A DNA stretch of 34,087 nt. Source: Nitrospirae bacterium MYbin3. Lineage in GTDB: Bacteria; Nitrospirota; Thermodesulfovibrionia; Thermodesulfovibrionales; Dissulfurispiraceae. The notes under the pieces were generated by a model. The model was given only the letters and a program-made list of their open reading frames with translations, was not told where the DNA came from and did no database searches. The translations under genes were made by a program, and so were the position numbers. The DNA is taken from the NCBI GenBank assembly GCA_002753335.1, contig PEAD01000031.1, positions 1 through 34,087 of the forward strand, given 5' to 3'. Positions 1 to 8,468 of the stretch are shown piece after piece; within the stretch, counting starts at the first letter, position 1, and every line of letters starts with the position of its first letter.

Positions 1-1180
1 CAGCATAGAAGAGTATGTGGGGCAGGAGCATATTTTGGGTGAAGGCAAGCTTTTGAGAAGGGCGATAGAGGCCGACAGGATATCGTCGCTTATATTTTAC
101 GGCCCTCCCGGCACAGGAAAGACGGCGCTTGCAAGGGTTATAGCCTCAAAATCCAATGCCTATCTGGAATGGCTCAATGCGGCCACAGCAGGACTCGACG
201 ACCTCAGGAAGTCTATAAAGTCGGCCCGCGAACGCAGGCGCAAAGGCGTCCGCACCATACTTTTTCTTGATGAGATACACAGGTTTAACAAGCTTCAGCA
301 GGATGCCTTGCTTCCGGATGTTGAGGAGGGGAATGTTGTTCTTATAGCCGCAACGGTCGAAAATCCTTTCTTTTATGTGAACTCTGCGCTGATTTCGAGA
401 AGCCAGATCTTTGAGCTTAAGCCTCTTTCAACAGAGAATATTTCAAAAATACTGGACAACGCGCTTAAGGACAAAGAGCGCGGATTCGGAAAGCTCGATG
501 TAAGTATTGAAGCTGATGCTTTGCAGCATCTCTCAAAGATATGCGATGGTGATGCGCGCAAGGCGTTGTCAGCCCTCGAAATAGCGGTGCTTACTACCCG
601 GCCAGATGCCCAGGGATCGATAAGTATTACTTTAGCCATAGTTGAAGATTCCATACAGAAGAAGGCTGTTGTTTATGACAAAGACGGCGATCAACATTAC
701 GACACCATATCCGCGTTTATAAAAAGCATGAGGGGCTCGGATCCTGATGCGGTGGTCTATTACCTTGCGAAGATGCTATATGCAGGTGAAGACCCGCGGT
801 TTATAGCCCGAAGGATTGTTATATGCGCTTCGGAGGATGTGGGCGAAGCAGACCCTATGGCGCTTGTGCTTGCTGTTTCGACATTGAGGGCGGTTGAGTT
901 TGTGGGCATGCCCGAGGCACGGATACCTTTGGCTCAGGCCGCCATTTACATAGCCAATGCTCCCAAAAGCAATGCCTGCTATGAGGCTATTGACGCTGCC
1001 CTTGAAGATATTAAGAACGAGCAGACTATGGAGGTTCCGGATCATCTGAAGGACAGCCACTACAAAGGGGCAAAAGAGCTGGGGCATGGGGAAGGCTACA
1101 AATATCCTCATGCATACGGCGGATACGTCGAGCAGGAATACCTTAAAAATAAAAAGACATACTACCGCAAACCCAGATAG
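1..1180 (+). CDS. rarA: Replication-associated recombination protein A (RarA/MgsA), 5' truncated by window edge
   Basis: AAA+ ATPase of the clamp-loader-like RarA family, which acts at stalled replication forks in the cytoplasm. The reading frame is already open at base 2 (S-I-E-E-Y-V-G-Q-E-H), matching the conserved family start around 'VGQ.H'. The GTG at 17 is therefore an internal valine codon, and the true start lies upstream of the window with perhaps 15-20 residues missing. Walker A GPPGTGKT is near residue 29 counted from the GTG, Walker B is FLDEIHRF, and sensor 1 follows as AATVENPFF. The C-terminal part (KDSHYKGAKELGHGEGYKYPHAY) is the typical RarA oligomerisation tail. Its 3' end overlaps the convergent nagA by 19 bp. 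It is a housekeeping gene and marks the flank of the accessory region. Confidence 0.93.
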   Translation, partial: SIEEYVGQEHILGEGKLLRRAIEADRISSLIFYGPPGTGKTALARVIASKSNAYLEWLNAATAGLDDLRKSIKSARERRRKGVRTILFLDEIHRFNKLQQDALLPDVEEGNVVLIAATVENPFFYVNSALISRSQIFELKPLSTENISKILDNALKDKERGFGKLDVSIEADALQHLSKICDGDARKALSALEIAVLTTRPDAQGSISITLAIVEDSIQKKAVVYDKDGDQHYDTISAFIKSMRGSDPDAVVYYLAKMLYAGEDPRFIARRIVICASEDVGEADPMALVLAVSTLRAVEFVGMPEARIPLAQAAIYIANAPKSNACYEAIDAALEDIKNEQTMEVPDHLKDSHYKGAKELGHGEGYKYPHAYGGYVEQEYLKNKKTYYRKPR

Positions 1181-2043
1181 CGCAAGGGGTTGTCAGATAC
1201 GCATGCGTTCACAGAGTCTTCTGGAAAGCCTTCCTCAACAAGTCTTTTTGCAGCATCAGCCACAGCCATAGCGCCGCCTAAGAGCGTTCCCCTGCCGTCT
1301 GTTAGTTCTCCGCGCAGCCATGTAAGGGTTTCACGCACCGAATCCGACACGATGATTATCCGCTCGTGGTTCTTTACCCGAAACACAAGGTCTATAATTG
1401 CAGCATGAAGGTGGTGCGGGTCTGCTATAAGCTCGATGTAAATATCGTTATGAAGCAGTCCGAAGCCTGCAAGACCGGGCTCTCTGTGATGAAAAACACG
1501 CATCGCATTGAACAGGTGCGTAATACCTTTGGCGCCTGCGTTGTAGCCCCTTTCTGCCTCCTGATAGGTTGCATCAGAATGTCCCATATTCACCTTAATG
1601 CCCATGTCGGATACTTTTTTTATAAGTTTGCGGGCATGTTCGATTTCGGGTGCGATGGTTATGATTTTTACAATATCCTCAAAGCCGTCTGTCAGTTCCT
1701 GAAAGCTGTACTCGGAAGCGTTTATGAATGTTATTGCGTTGAGCGCTCCGGCCTTCACCTGATTAAGAAATGGCCCCTCAAGATGCACACCCAATATTTT
1801 GGCCGGAACAGCAGCTTCTTCGTCTGTCGCATTCACAGCAGGTTCAGACTGAAGCCTGATCGCTTCTTTTACGACAGCCATCTGTTCGCGCATAATTTTA
1901 ATGGTTGCAGAATAGATGGTCGGGATTATTGCGGATACGCCTCGGGAGCCGTGCAAACTGGCTATTTTTAGTATGTGCTCAGGTTCGACGGTCCTTGTAT
2001 CATAGCCGCCTGCGCCGTGTGTATGAACGTCGATGATCTGCAT
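1162..2043 (-). CDS. nagA: N-acetylglucosamine-6-phosphate deacetylase-like amidohydrolase, short form
   Basis: Metal-dependent amidohydrolase that would remove acetate from GlcNAc-6-phosphate in amino-sugar recycling in the cytoplasm. Visible motifs are the N-terminal HTHGAGGYDT (metal-binding H-x-H), GVHLEGPFLN with the metal-ligand Glu, MGHSDAT, GITHLFNAM and IIIVSDSV, all in NagA order. At 293 aa it is clearly shorter than the usual roughly 380 aa. The beta-strand domain that normally precedes and closes the barrel is missing at the N-terminus, and the C-terminus ends soon after NPLRYLG. No convincing ribosome site precedes the ATG at 2043. It overlaps convergent rarA at its 3' end. Activity is likely but the substrate is inferred; a related amidohydrolase is the alternative. 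Confidence 0.82.
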   Translation of the reverse strand: MQIIDVHTHGAGGYDTRTVEPEHILKIASLHGSRGVSAIIPTIYSATIKIMREQMAVVKEAIRLQSEPAVNATDEEAAVPAKILGVHLEGPFLNQVKAGALNAITFINASEYSFQELTDGFEDIVKIITIAPEIEHARKLIKKVSDMGIKVNMGHSDATYQEAERGYNAGAKGITHLFNAMRVFHHREPGLAGFGLLHNDIYIELIADPHHLHAAIIDLVFRVKNHERIIIVSDSVRETLTWLRGELTDGRGTLLGGAMAVADAAKRLVEEGFPEDSVNACVSDNPLRYLGLR

Positions 2044-2108
2044 AATTTAATAGCGTGTCAATAATTGTCGCAAATCATCTTCTGTTTTTCACGCAAAACT
2101 TACAAGGT

Positions 2109-2969
2109 TTATTTTGCTTTAGAGCTTTTTTTCATCATGCTGAAGGGGTTCATCTTGTTCAGTAGTTCAAATGTATCTTCCATGAAGTCTTTTACATCAT
2201 CCGCGTCAATGCTCAGTTCAGCAAGAGTTTCTTTATAACGCGACCCCCAATTGTGGTCAGAATCAACTTTGAAGGATTCAATAACATAGCAGCCGGCAAT
2301 ATATTCAGAGAGAACTAAGATAGCCATAGCTTTGACTACTGCAGGGTCTTTGTGCGAAGCCTTATCGTTATGGTGCGCTTGTATTGTCTGGTAGATAACA
2401 TCAGGCAGCTTCCAAGATTTGGCTATGAGTCCGCCTACGGTGCAGTGGTCAGACTGGACAACAGCTTCTTCTTTTTCCATTGAGTCAAAACTATAACCGA
2501 TAGCGGTATCTAGGACCTGCTTATAATTGGGGAATTTCTTTAACAGCAAAGGTATTGCACAGTCATGGAACAACCCCAGCAGGTATGCCTGATTCTCGGT
2601 TGTAAGCTGAGTCTTCTTTGCAATATATGCCGAGATTTTTGCCACGAACATCGAATGGCTCCAGAAGGAATCATCAGCGTCTCCGCAAACATCACGCAGG
2701 GCTGATGACATAATCACGTTGCTGAAGTTTGACATGCCCATCATATTTAAGGCCTGATGAATGGAGTCAACCGGCCGGCCGCCAAAGAAAGGTGAGTTGG
2801 CTATCTTCAGAACCTTGGCAGCGAGGCCTACGTCCTGTCCGATAAGGTCCGAAATCCTCCCGAAATTAGGATTGGGCCTGCTTGTTTCCTCGTTGATGGC
2901 AATAACTATCCCCATTTGTGAGGGAATGCCTATGCCTTTTACCAGCTCTTCAGCGCGTTTTATATCCAT
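2109..2969 (-). CDS. HDOD domain signalling protein (copy 1)
   Basis: HDOD proteins are HD-superfamily relatives that lack full catalytic residues and are used in bacterial signalling, often with two-component systems. The domain spans about residues 10-205: the conserved start KGIGIPS is followed by ISDLIGQDVGLAAKVLKIANSPFFG, then ALNMMGMSNF, LGLFHDCAIPLL and SDHCTVGGLIAKSW with QAHHND. It is 286 aa. It is the last gene of the minus-strand operon that starts at the vWA gene, 43 bp downstream of the receiver. It resembles the HDOD protein at 11294-12184 in the neighbouring operon over its whole length (shared HDCAIPLL, AKSW, AxHH), which suggests duplication. The target of its signal cannot be read from sequence. 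Confidence 0.88.
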   Translation of the reverse strand: MDIKRAEELVKGIGIPSQMGIVIAINEETSRPNPNFGRISDLIGQDVGLAAKVLKIANSPFFGGRPVDSIHQALNMMGMSNFSNVIMSSALRDVCGDADDSFWSHSMFVAKISAYIAKKTQLTTENQAYLLGLFHDCAIPLLLKKFPNYKQVLDTAIGYSFDSMEKEEAVVQSDHCTVGGLIAKSWKLPDVIYQTIQAHHNDKASHKDPAVVKAMAILVLSEYIAGCYVIESFKVDSDHNWGSRYKETLAELSIDADDVKDFMEDTFELLNKMNPFSMMKKSSKAK

Positions 2970-3012
2970 GACTGTAGTTCACCTCTTTGGTTTCTTGATT
3001 CTTTGCGCTCGC

Positions 3013-3417
3013 CTATACACTCTCGATTAGTCCCAGTTTCAGGACTTCATCGAGAAGTTGTTTCTTGTGAATCGGTTTTACGATATAAGAGTCTGCGCCT
3101 CCGCGGTAGTATGATTCGATAACAATTTGAGGGTCGGCAAGCGCCGTTACCATTATAACTTTTGTTTTTTTGTCTTCCGAGATATTTTTTTCATCTTCTA
3201 TTTTCCGTATCTCTTTCATCGCATCTATTCCATTCATAACAGGCATCATTATATCCATCAGTATAAGGTGGTATGGATTGTTTTCTTTCAGCGCAGTTTC
3301 GAACAGTTCGACCGATTCCTTGCCTTCAACCGAAAGAACACACTCCCCGTATTTTGACATGATGCCTTCGAGCACTGTCCTTGCCACCAAATCATCATCC
3401 ACAATCAGAATCCGCAT
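3013..3417 (-). CDS. CheY-like single-domain response regulator
   Basis: A 134-aa stand-alone receiver. The acidic pair is in ILIVDDD near residues 3-9, the phospho-acceptor Asp is in LILMDIMMP near residue 55, the Thr is in VIMVTALAD and the Lys is in YIVKPIHKK. All key residues are present, so it should accept phosphate. No output domain follows, so it probably acts by protein binding or as a phospho-relay intermediate. It sits 12 bp downstream of the REC-histidine kinase at 3430-4659, the most likely phosphodonor, and upstream of the HDOD gene. The stretch between receiver start and kinase end contains a good Shine-Dalgarno (GGAGGGG on the minus strand). Confidence 0.92.
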   Translation of the reverse strand: MRILIVDDDLVARTVLEGIMSKYGECVLSVEGKESVELFETALKENNPYHLILMDIMMPVMNGIDAMKEIRKIEDEKNISEDKKTKVIMVTALADPQIVIESYYRGGADSYIVKPIHKKQLLDEVLKLGLIESV

Positions 3418-3429
3418 AATTATCCCCTC

Positions 3430-4659
3430 CTATTTCTGCCGGTCGTTATTTTTGAATTTTACTGAAAAATGGAAGTCGGTTCCTTTTCCCTTTTTGCTTG
3501 CAACACGCAGTTTGCCGCCCATCATACCAATCACCTTAGATGCTATGGCAAGCCCAAGCCCTGTGCCGCCGTGTCTCCTTGTAAGGGAGCCATCCCCCTG
3601 CGTGAAACTATCAAACACTTTGGATACTTTGTCTTCAGGAATGCCTATGCCGGTGTCCGAGATCGAGAAAAACAGCTCGGTCATGCCGTCTGCAGGCTCA
3701 CTGTTGAAAGTAATATCGAGACGCACATCACCTTTTTCTGTAAACTTGATAGCGTTGTCAAGCAGCAATGAGAGCACCTGTTTGATTTTGAAATCGTCCC
3801 CTATAAACATAGATGGAAGATCGGCAGCCATGTTAAATGTCAGCAGCAATCCTTTTTTTACCGCCTCGGGTAAATATTCTTTGTTCAGACCGGAAATAAT
3901 ATCATTCAGATTAAACTGACGTTCCACAAACTTGTAATTGCCTGATTCCAAAACCGCGATCTCAAGTATGTTATTGAGAAGCTTGTTTAGAGATGAAGCG
4001 CATGTACTGATCATCTCGGTATTTTTTCTTAATTGGGATGGCAAATCCATATCAAGAATAAGGTCGGTAAAACCGATAATTCCGTTCAAAGGCGTGCGTA
4101 TCTCGTGGCTCATATTCGAAAGGAACTCCGATTTAAGACGAGATGCCTCTATAGCGACATCTCTCGCTTTTTTTAGTTCTCCGACCGTCAAGAGCAGCTC
4201 TTTTGTTTTTTCGTTGACCTCTTGCTCAAGCATGTTCCTGTAATTTTTTTCCATGTTCCTGTATTTGCGGAACATGGTTGCCCTGCAGATAGCCTTAACA
4301 AGGACGTCCGGATCAAAAGGCTTTATTATGAAATCAAAGGCATCTTTTTTTATCGCATTTACTGCGGTGTCAAGGTCTGCGTATGCGGTAAAGAGGACTA
4401 CCGGGACATCAGGGTCTATCCAGTGCAGCTGCTCCATAAGTTCGATACCGGTTATGCCCGGCATTTTTATGTCAGAAAGGACCGCATCTATGTTGTTCGC
4501 CTTAAAAACTTCTATTGCGTTATCAGCGCTGTTGCAAGAAAACATCTTGTATCCCTCTTGCGCAAGCAGCATGCCGGCCGCTTTCAGAACATGTTTGTCA
4601 TCATCAACTATGAGTACTGAGTAGGGGTTGTCGCTTTTCACAGTATTATTATACTCCAT
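3430..4659 (-). CDS. Response regulator-histidine kinase fusion (REC-HisKA-HATPase)
   Basis: A soluble 409-aa kinase with an N-terminal receiver (about 14-125: VLIVDDD, DAVLSDIKMPG, VVLFTAYAD, FIIKPFD). A short coiled linker follows, then HisKA with the phospho-acceptor His in FLSNMSHEIRTPLNG, and HATPase_c with DNAIKFT (N box), DTGIGIP (G1) and GGTGLGLAI (G2). It has no membrane segment, so it senses an internal partner; the N-terminal receiver makes it the second kinase of a relay. It probably phosphorylates the CheY-like protein encoded 12 bp downstream, and may receive phosphate from the MASE3 hybrid kinase encoded at 8469-11279; the pairing is inference. It lies 6 bp after the FGE-domain gene. 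Confidence 0.92.
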   Translation of the reverse strand: MEYNNTVKSDNPYSVLIVDDDKHVLKAAGMLLAQEGYKMFSCNSADNAIEVFKANNIDAVLSDIKMPGITGIELMEQLHWIDPDVPVVLFTAYADLDTAVNAIKKDAFDFIIKPFDPDVLVKAICRATMFRKYRNMEKNYRNMLEQEVNEKTKELLLTVGELKKARDVAIEASRLKSEFLSNMSHEIRTPLNGIIGFTDLILDMDLPSQLRKNTEMISTCASSLNKLLNNILEIAVLESGNYKFVERQFNLNDIISGLNKEYLPEAVKKGLLLTFNMAADLPSMFIGDDFKIKQVLSLLLDNAIKFTEKGDVRLDITFNSEPADGMTELFFSISDTGIGIPEDKVSKVFDSFTQGDGSLTRRHGGTGLGLAIASKVIGMMGGKLRVASKKGKGTDFHFSVKFKNNDRQK

Positions 4660-4665
4660 AACATG

Positions 4666-5667
4666 CTATCTTTCTTTTACAACACGAAAGCCTACGCTGT
4701 AAACGCTCTCAGATGGGTTGGCGCTGCTGCGTGCCGAGCATCTTGCAAAACGCGCAGAAAGCTGAAAACTGCCGCCGCGTATGACCCTGTTGCCTGCACC
4801 TATGCAGATAGGGTTGTCTCTTTCCTGATCCTGATAGCAGTTCGGCGCATAATCGTCTTCGACCCATTCCCAGACATTTCCGCTCATGTCATAGAGGCCG
4901 ATGCCGTTTGGTTTTGAGCGGCCTACAGGATGGAGCTTGCCGTCAGCATTGGAACCTGTCCAGGCATACTGGTCTATAGAAGACTCATTTGCGGTTCCTG
5001 ACCATTTTTCTTTTTTGCCTCCGCTTCTGCAGGCATATTCCCATTCCGCTTCTCTGGGGAGACGGAAGGTGGAGGAGCTGTTTTTCTTTTTCAGGGCAGC
5101 AAAAAAATCCTGTGTGTCTTTCCAGCTTACCTTTTCAACAGGATAGCTCCCGCCGCTCTTTGCGGATAGATTTTTGCCCATAACTATTTTCCATTGATCC
5201 TGAGTTACTTCATGTCTGCTTATATAAAAATCGTTGACGCATACTTCATGCACCGGTTTTTCGTCAGGGTCTCCGTCACCGAAAATATCACCCATAAAAT
5301 AACAGCCGCCTGCGACGAATACAAACTCGATGCCGGATGAGGGGTCTGTGTATTTTTCGTCCGGTTTTGGCAGGCCGGGATTTTTTTGAGAGGACTTTGA
5401 ACCTTGTGATGACAGGCCCGAAAATAATTTTATCTTTTCTCCGCGTGGAATCATCGATTCGATGAAAGAGAGCGCTTCCTGGCCTTTGTATTTATAGGCG
5501 AAAAATGCTATGACCAACAAAAGCAGCATGAGCATTGCTGTTCTGCCGGATTTGCGTTTTTTGCCTGCTTCCAACAAAGGGGGCACAACAGTATTCAGCG
5601 GCTCTCTGCAGTAGGGGCAGAAGTTTAAAGGGTTCCTTATAAAGTTTCCGCAGTTTGGACAGTTCAT
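4666..5667 (-). CDS. Membrane-anchored FGE/SUMF1-domain protein with N-terminal zinc ribbon
   Basis: It begins with a zinc ribbon (Cys 3, 6, 17, 20), then a basic stretch and one transmembrane helix at about 43-60. A formylglycine-generating-enzyme (SUMF1, C-lectin-like) domain fills about 105-331, recognised by FVAGGCYFMGD, KPVHEVCVNDFYISRHEVT, EAEWEYACR, YDMSGNVWEWVEDDY and the terminal VIRGGSF...VGFRVV. The paired cysteines of true sulfatase-activating FGE (CHxxxC type) are not seen near the end; the segment reads RFARCSARS. A modifying enzyme of another type or a binding domain is therefore more likely. The ribbon would be cytoplasmic and the FGE domain outside. It sits in the kinase/phosphatase operon; FGE domains are known partners of bacterial Ser/Thr kinases. 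Confidence 0.85.
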   Translation of the reverse strand: MNCPNCGNFIRNPLNFCPYCREPLNTVVPPLLEAGKKRKSGRTAMLMLLLLVIAFFAYKYKGQEALSFIESMIPRGEKIKLFSGLSSQGSKSSQKNPGLPKPDEKYTDPSSGIEFVFVAGGCYFMGDIFGDGDPDEKPVHEVCVNDFYISRHEVTQDQWKIVMGKNLSAKSGGSYPVEKVSWKDTQDFFAALKKKNSSSTFRLPREAEWEYACRSGGKKEKWSGTANESSIDQYAWTGSNADGKLHPVGRSKPNGIGLYDMSGNVWEWVEDDYAPNCYQDQERDNPICIGAGNRVIRGGSFQLSARFARCSARSSANPSESVYSVGFRVVKER

Positions 5668-5678
5668 CGATATTTATC

Positions 5679-6881
5679 CTACGTCATATCAGCAACGAGC
5701 ATAGCACAATTGGGGCAGTTGTTAAAATCAAATTCCACCGGCACTCCGCAGCTAGAGCACCAGATGGCTGCGCTCTGCACTGTTTGGAGCGCTGCCTGAG
5801 TTCCCGGAACCGGCAGCAGCATCTGGTGTCCCGAAAGAAACGCATTCGGAAAATAGTCCTTGTCCATTCTGCACCACGGGCAGGATGGTAAATGGTCGGA
5901 GTAAACATGGTTTCTGTTGGTCCTGCACTCCTTCAGTTTTTCTATCGCATCACGCAGGGCATCAAGCCAATCCCTTGCTGTGGGCCTTTTTAACCGGTCT
6001 CTGTGGCCCTCGACAAAGCAGCGTGAAAAAAGCTGCTTGAGTGGCGCAGGAATAATTTCGTAATTCGGAGCGTAGTCCGGCGGCTGGACAATCTTGCTGT
6101 CGTCGTATGGGAATAGACCTTTTTTTACTTTTCCCTCCAGGGAAGGGGTGTTGTCAAGGGCGGAGCCTTTTGCCTGATAAGGATGAACGCCCATCATAAG
6201 AAACTTGAAGATGAGTATGCCGAGCGCAAAACGGTCAGAATAAATCCTCTCGTGATCGTTTTCTTTAAAGTTTACCGAATGCAGTTCAGGCGGCAGAAAC
6301 TCCCCTGTGCCTACGCGGGTATAGAAGGTCTGCCGCGTATCGTTGTCTCTGATCTGAAATGAGTCGCAGTCAACGATCGATATCAGTGTGGTAGGTGAAA
6401 CGAGAATATTATTTTCCCTCAAGTCGCCGATGCAGTGGCCCTTTTGATGGATCGCAGTAACCGCATTTGCGATGTTGAAGGCTGCGGTCATCAGGTATTT
6501 CCATGTGAAGGTGCCTCCCAAATCTCGTATCCTGTCTGCCGGGTCATAGTAGATATGGCTTTCCTTGAACACTCTGGTGTCTATCAGAGGCATGGTATAA
6601 CCTGCAAAGCGGGTTTTTTCGAAGTCAAAAAATACTATTGATATGGGCCATGCGATAGAACGGTATCCTATAACAGACCATGTCGGATCCTCAGGCGCAT
6701 TCTTTATCATGGCGGTGATCTTCTGAATCAGTTCATCTGTTATCGCTCTTTTGAAATATATTTTTGCGCATAACAACTGGTTGCCTTTGACCGAATAAAT
6801 CTTGCCTTCTCCACCGCTCTTTCTGGTTTCGTTAAGTGTTAATTCCTGTCCTGATGTTGTATAAACGGTCAGTTCAGTCAT
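5679..6881 (-). CDS. Ser/Thr protein kinase with C-terminal zinc ribbons (TerY-P triad type)
   Basis: A 400-aa soluble protein kinase. Glycine loop GGEGKIY is at 23-29 and the ATP-anchoring Lys is 40 (CAKIY). The catalytic loop reads GDLRENNILV in place of HRDLKPEN, and the metal-binding DFG is replaced by VDCDSFQI. These variants are typical of the bacterial kinase group that travels with PP2C and vWA genes. The C-terminus carries Cys pairs CPWC (about 335), CSSC (about 375) and CPNC (about 391), indicating zinc-ribbon modules. The gene overlaps the PP2C gene by 8 bp, implying translational coupling, and is followed 11 bp later by the FGE gene. Kinase function is strongly suggested; substrates are unknown. 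Confidence 0.88.
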   Translation of the reverse strand: MTELTVYTTSGQELTLNETRKSGGEGKIYSVKGNQLLCAKIYFKRAITDELIQKITAMIKNAPEDPTWSVIGYRSIAWPISIVFFDFEKTRFAGYTMPLIDTRVFKESHIYYDPADRIRDLGGTFTWKYLMTAAFNIANAVTAIHQKGHCIGDLRENNILVSPTTLISIVDCDSFQIRDNDTRQTFYTRVGTGEFLPPELHSVNFKENDHERIYSDRFALGILIFKFLMMGVHPYQAKGSALDNTPSLEGKVKKGLFPYDDSKIVQPPDYAPNYEIIPAPLKQLFSRCFVEGHRDRLKRPTARDWLDALRDAIEKLKECRTNRNHVYSDHLPSCPWCRMDKDYFPNAFLSGHQMLLPVPGTQAALQTVQSAAIWCSSCGVPVEFDFNNCPNCAMLVADMT

Positions 6882-7653
6882 TGTTGAGTCCTTGCAGAAC
6901 AGCCAGAACCAAGGTTTTGTCGTCTTCTGAATATTCGCTGATTTTTTCTGATAAAAGGAATTCGCTTAATTCCTGCTCTCCCGCAATCAGGTCGGCGGTT
7001 TCTGAAGCAAAAGAAAATACCGGATTAAAGAACTTTTCAAAAGGCGTATACCCATCCATAGTTTTAAGCAGCGCTGCCCTCTGGCAGCCATCGGTAAAAA
7101 CAGCCACGCACTCCGCTATTGAGAGCGCCTCTGCAATGTATAGGTCAGACTGCCATGTGCTTGATGTGATTGGTGTGACTTCATTTGCATATTCTGAATT
7201 TAATGGCCCTGAGATTAGCACTAGCTCTCCGCCAACTTTTGCCACCACAGCTCCATCACCGATCTGGGCCGCATAAATAGTGTCCCTGAAGAACAGCACG
7301 GCAAGAAGTGTTGTGGCCATGTCGGTCAGTTTAAGACCGTCCTCAATCGCTCTGTTTTCGAGGCATTCACGGGCGGCATGCAGCATTTTCAAAGGGATTT
7401 CTGAAATATCCAGACCATCATCAGGAATATCCAGGAGAAGATTTTTTGCGGATGAAACAGCAGCCTCCACAGCGAGCCGTGAGCCGATATCAGAAAAGGG
7501 TACACTACCGAGCCCGTCAGCGACAGCTATCAGGCCAAATTCATCTACGATTTCATAATGGCAGGCATCCTGACATGGCAAATCTTCCTTGATATGCAGA
7601 GAACCTGTGATGGAAGCGCCAAAAATATAAGGCGATAAAATCGACAAGGCCAA
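6874..7653 (-). CDS. PP2C-family Ser/Thr protein phosphatase
   Basis: A single-domain 259-aa PP2C. Metal-binding aspartates are visible in QDA (29), VADGLGS (46), IGDGAVV, VFTDG and the C-terminal EDDKTLVLA. The early motif LPCQDAC corresponds to the RxxNQD region of PP2C. No membrane segment. It lies 15 bp after the vWA gene and overlaps the kinase gene by 8 bp. Kinase plus phosphatase plus vWA is the arrangement known as the TerY-P triad, linked by comparative genomics to tellurium-resistance/metal-stress systems. It would reverse the phosphorylation made by the adjacent kinase. Confidence 0.92.
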   Translation of the reverse strand: MALSILSPYIFGASITGSLHIKEDLPCQDACHYEIVDEFGLIAVADGLGSVPFSDIGSRLAVEAAVSSAKNLLLDIPDDGLDISEIPLKMLHAARECLENRAIEDGLKLTDMATTLLAVLFFRDTIYAAQIGDGAVVAKVGGELVLISGPLNSEYANEVTPITSSTWQSDLYIAEALSIAECVAVFTDGCQRAALLKTMDGYTPFEKFFNPVFSFASETADLIAGEQELSEFLLSEKISEYSEDDKTLVLAVLQGLNND

Positions 7654-7668
7654 AATAGCGGAGTGGCG

Positions 7669-8364
7669 CTATCCGGTCTCCACTTCTCCCCAGCCTTCAG
7701 GGCCTGTAGGATTATCCAACGGCACGGTGTCTCCGACTTTTGATGCGGAGGTCTTTTTCGTGCTTTTTGACAACCAGCTGAACATCTCCCTGAATCTGTC
7801 TTTTTTAAGCTTGAGAGGTGGCCTGCTTTGTGGTGACAGGTCTTTGAGAGTCTGCATGTTTGCGGGCTCAACACCCACCGCAAAGAACAGGAACTTCTTG
7901 CTGCTTTCCCCCTCATGGATTCTGCTCACAACCGACTCCCACATCGGGTCGCCCGGCTTCATGTCGGTCGGCTCTCCGTCGGTTATCATAAATATCCATG
8001 GACGGTAGTAATCAACGCCCTTGGTCTTGTATTCGTTCTTTCTTTGTTCGATAAGATCCATCGCGGTATTCAACGCATATCCCATTGGGGTAAGGCCGTC
8101 TGCCGCTAAGTTCATTTCGGGCGTATTTTCTACGGAGGCAAAGTTTTGGACCACATTCACGCCTTCTCCGAAAGTGATAATGGCGAGATCGACTCGTTTG
8201 CGCGCCAGATCGTCCTGCATGATATCTTCTTTGAAAAAGTTCAGGCCTTCATTCAACTGCCTGATCTTATCACCCTCCATAGAGCCTGAGGTGTCCAGTA
8301 AAAGCATGGTAGCGCAATGGGGGTGCTGCGGGTTGGCAATTTCGACTTCATTCAATATAGACAC
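7669..8364 (-). CDS. vWA-domain protein, TerY-like
   Basis: A von Willebrand A domain covering most of the 231 residues. The MIDAS metal site D-T-S-G-S is at 24-28 and a second MIDAS segment FMITDGEPTD lies about 100 residues later. The length and the short variable tail match TerY-like cytoplasmic vWA proteins, which act as binding scaffolds. The start is GTG at 8364, supported by an AGGAGG ribosome site six bases upstream (8371-8376, minus strand). It is the first gene of a seven-gene minus-strand operon with PP2C and kinase immediately downstream. No other ter genes (terB-F) are in the window, so a role in tellurite resistance should not be assumed. Confidence 0.87.
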   Translation of the reverse strand: MSILNEVEIANPQHPHCATMLLLDTSGSMEGDKIRQLNEGLNFFKEDIMQDDLARKRVDLAIITFGEGVNVVQNFASVENTPEMNLAADGLTPMGYALNTAMDLIEQRKNEYKTKGVDYYRPWIFMITDGEPTDMKPGDPMWESVVSRIHEGESSKKFLFFAVGVEPANMQTLKDLSPQSRPPLKLKKDRFREMFSWLSKSTKKTSASKVGDTVPLDNPTGPEGWGEVETG

Positions 8365-8422
8365 GGTCAGCCTCCTAAAATTGTTATAATTTATACGAAA
8401 ATATTGCCTGTAAAGTTAGCCA

Positions 8423-8451
8423 TGTTAACCAAAAATGCTTAGTATTGTCAA
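8423..8451 (-). promoter_or_regulatory. Candidate sigma-70 promoter of the vWA-PP2C-kinase operon
   Basis: On the minus strand TTGACA (8446-8451), a 17-base spacer, then TTAACA (8423-8428), about 60 bases upstream of the GTG at 8364. The −35 is perfect and the −10 is moderate. A second A/T-rich candidate (TTTACA followed by TTATAA) lies closer to the gene. The 104-bp gap holds no gene. Confidence 0.45.
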
Positions 8452-8468
8452 GGAATTGCGCTGTGCAG

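Noticed and set aside
1366-1971. 201-codon plus-strand frame opposite nagA
   Set aside because: Antisense to clear NagA motifs; translated product is Cys/Phe/Tyr-rich noise.
3170-3919. 249-codon plus-strand frame opposite the receiver and kinase genes
   Set aside because: Ser/Pro/Ile-rich antisense shadow spanning two real genes and their junction.
7669-8364. Tellurite resistance by the vWA gene
   Set aside because: Only TerY-like vWA with PP2C and kinase is present; no terB, terC, terD or terZ genes, so resistance is not supported.
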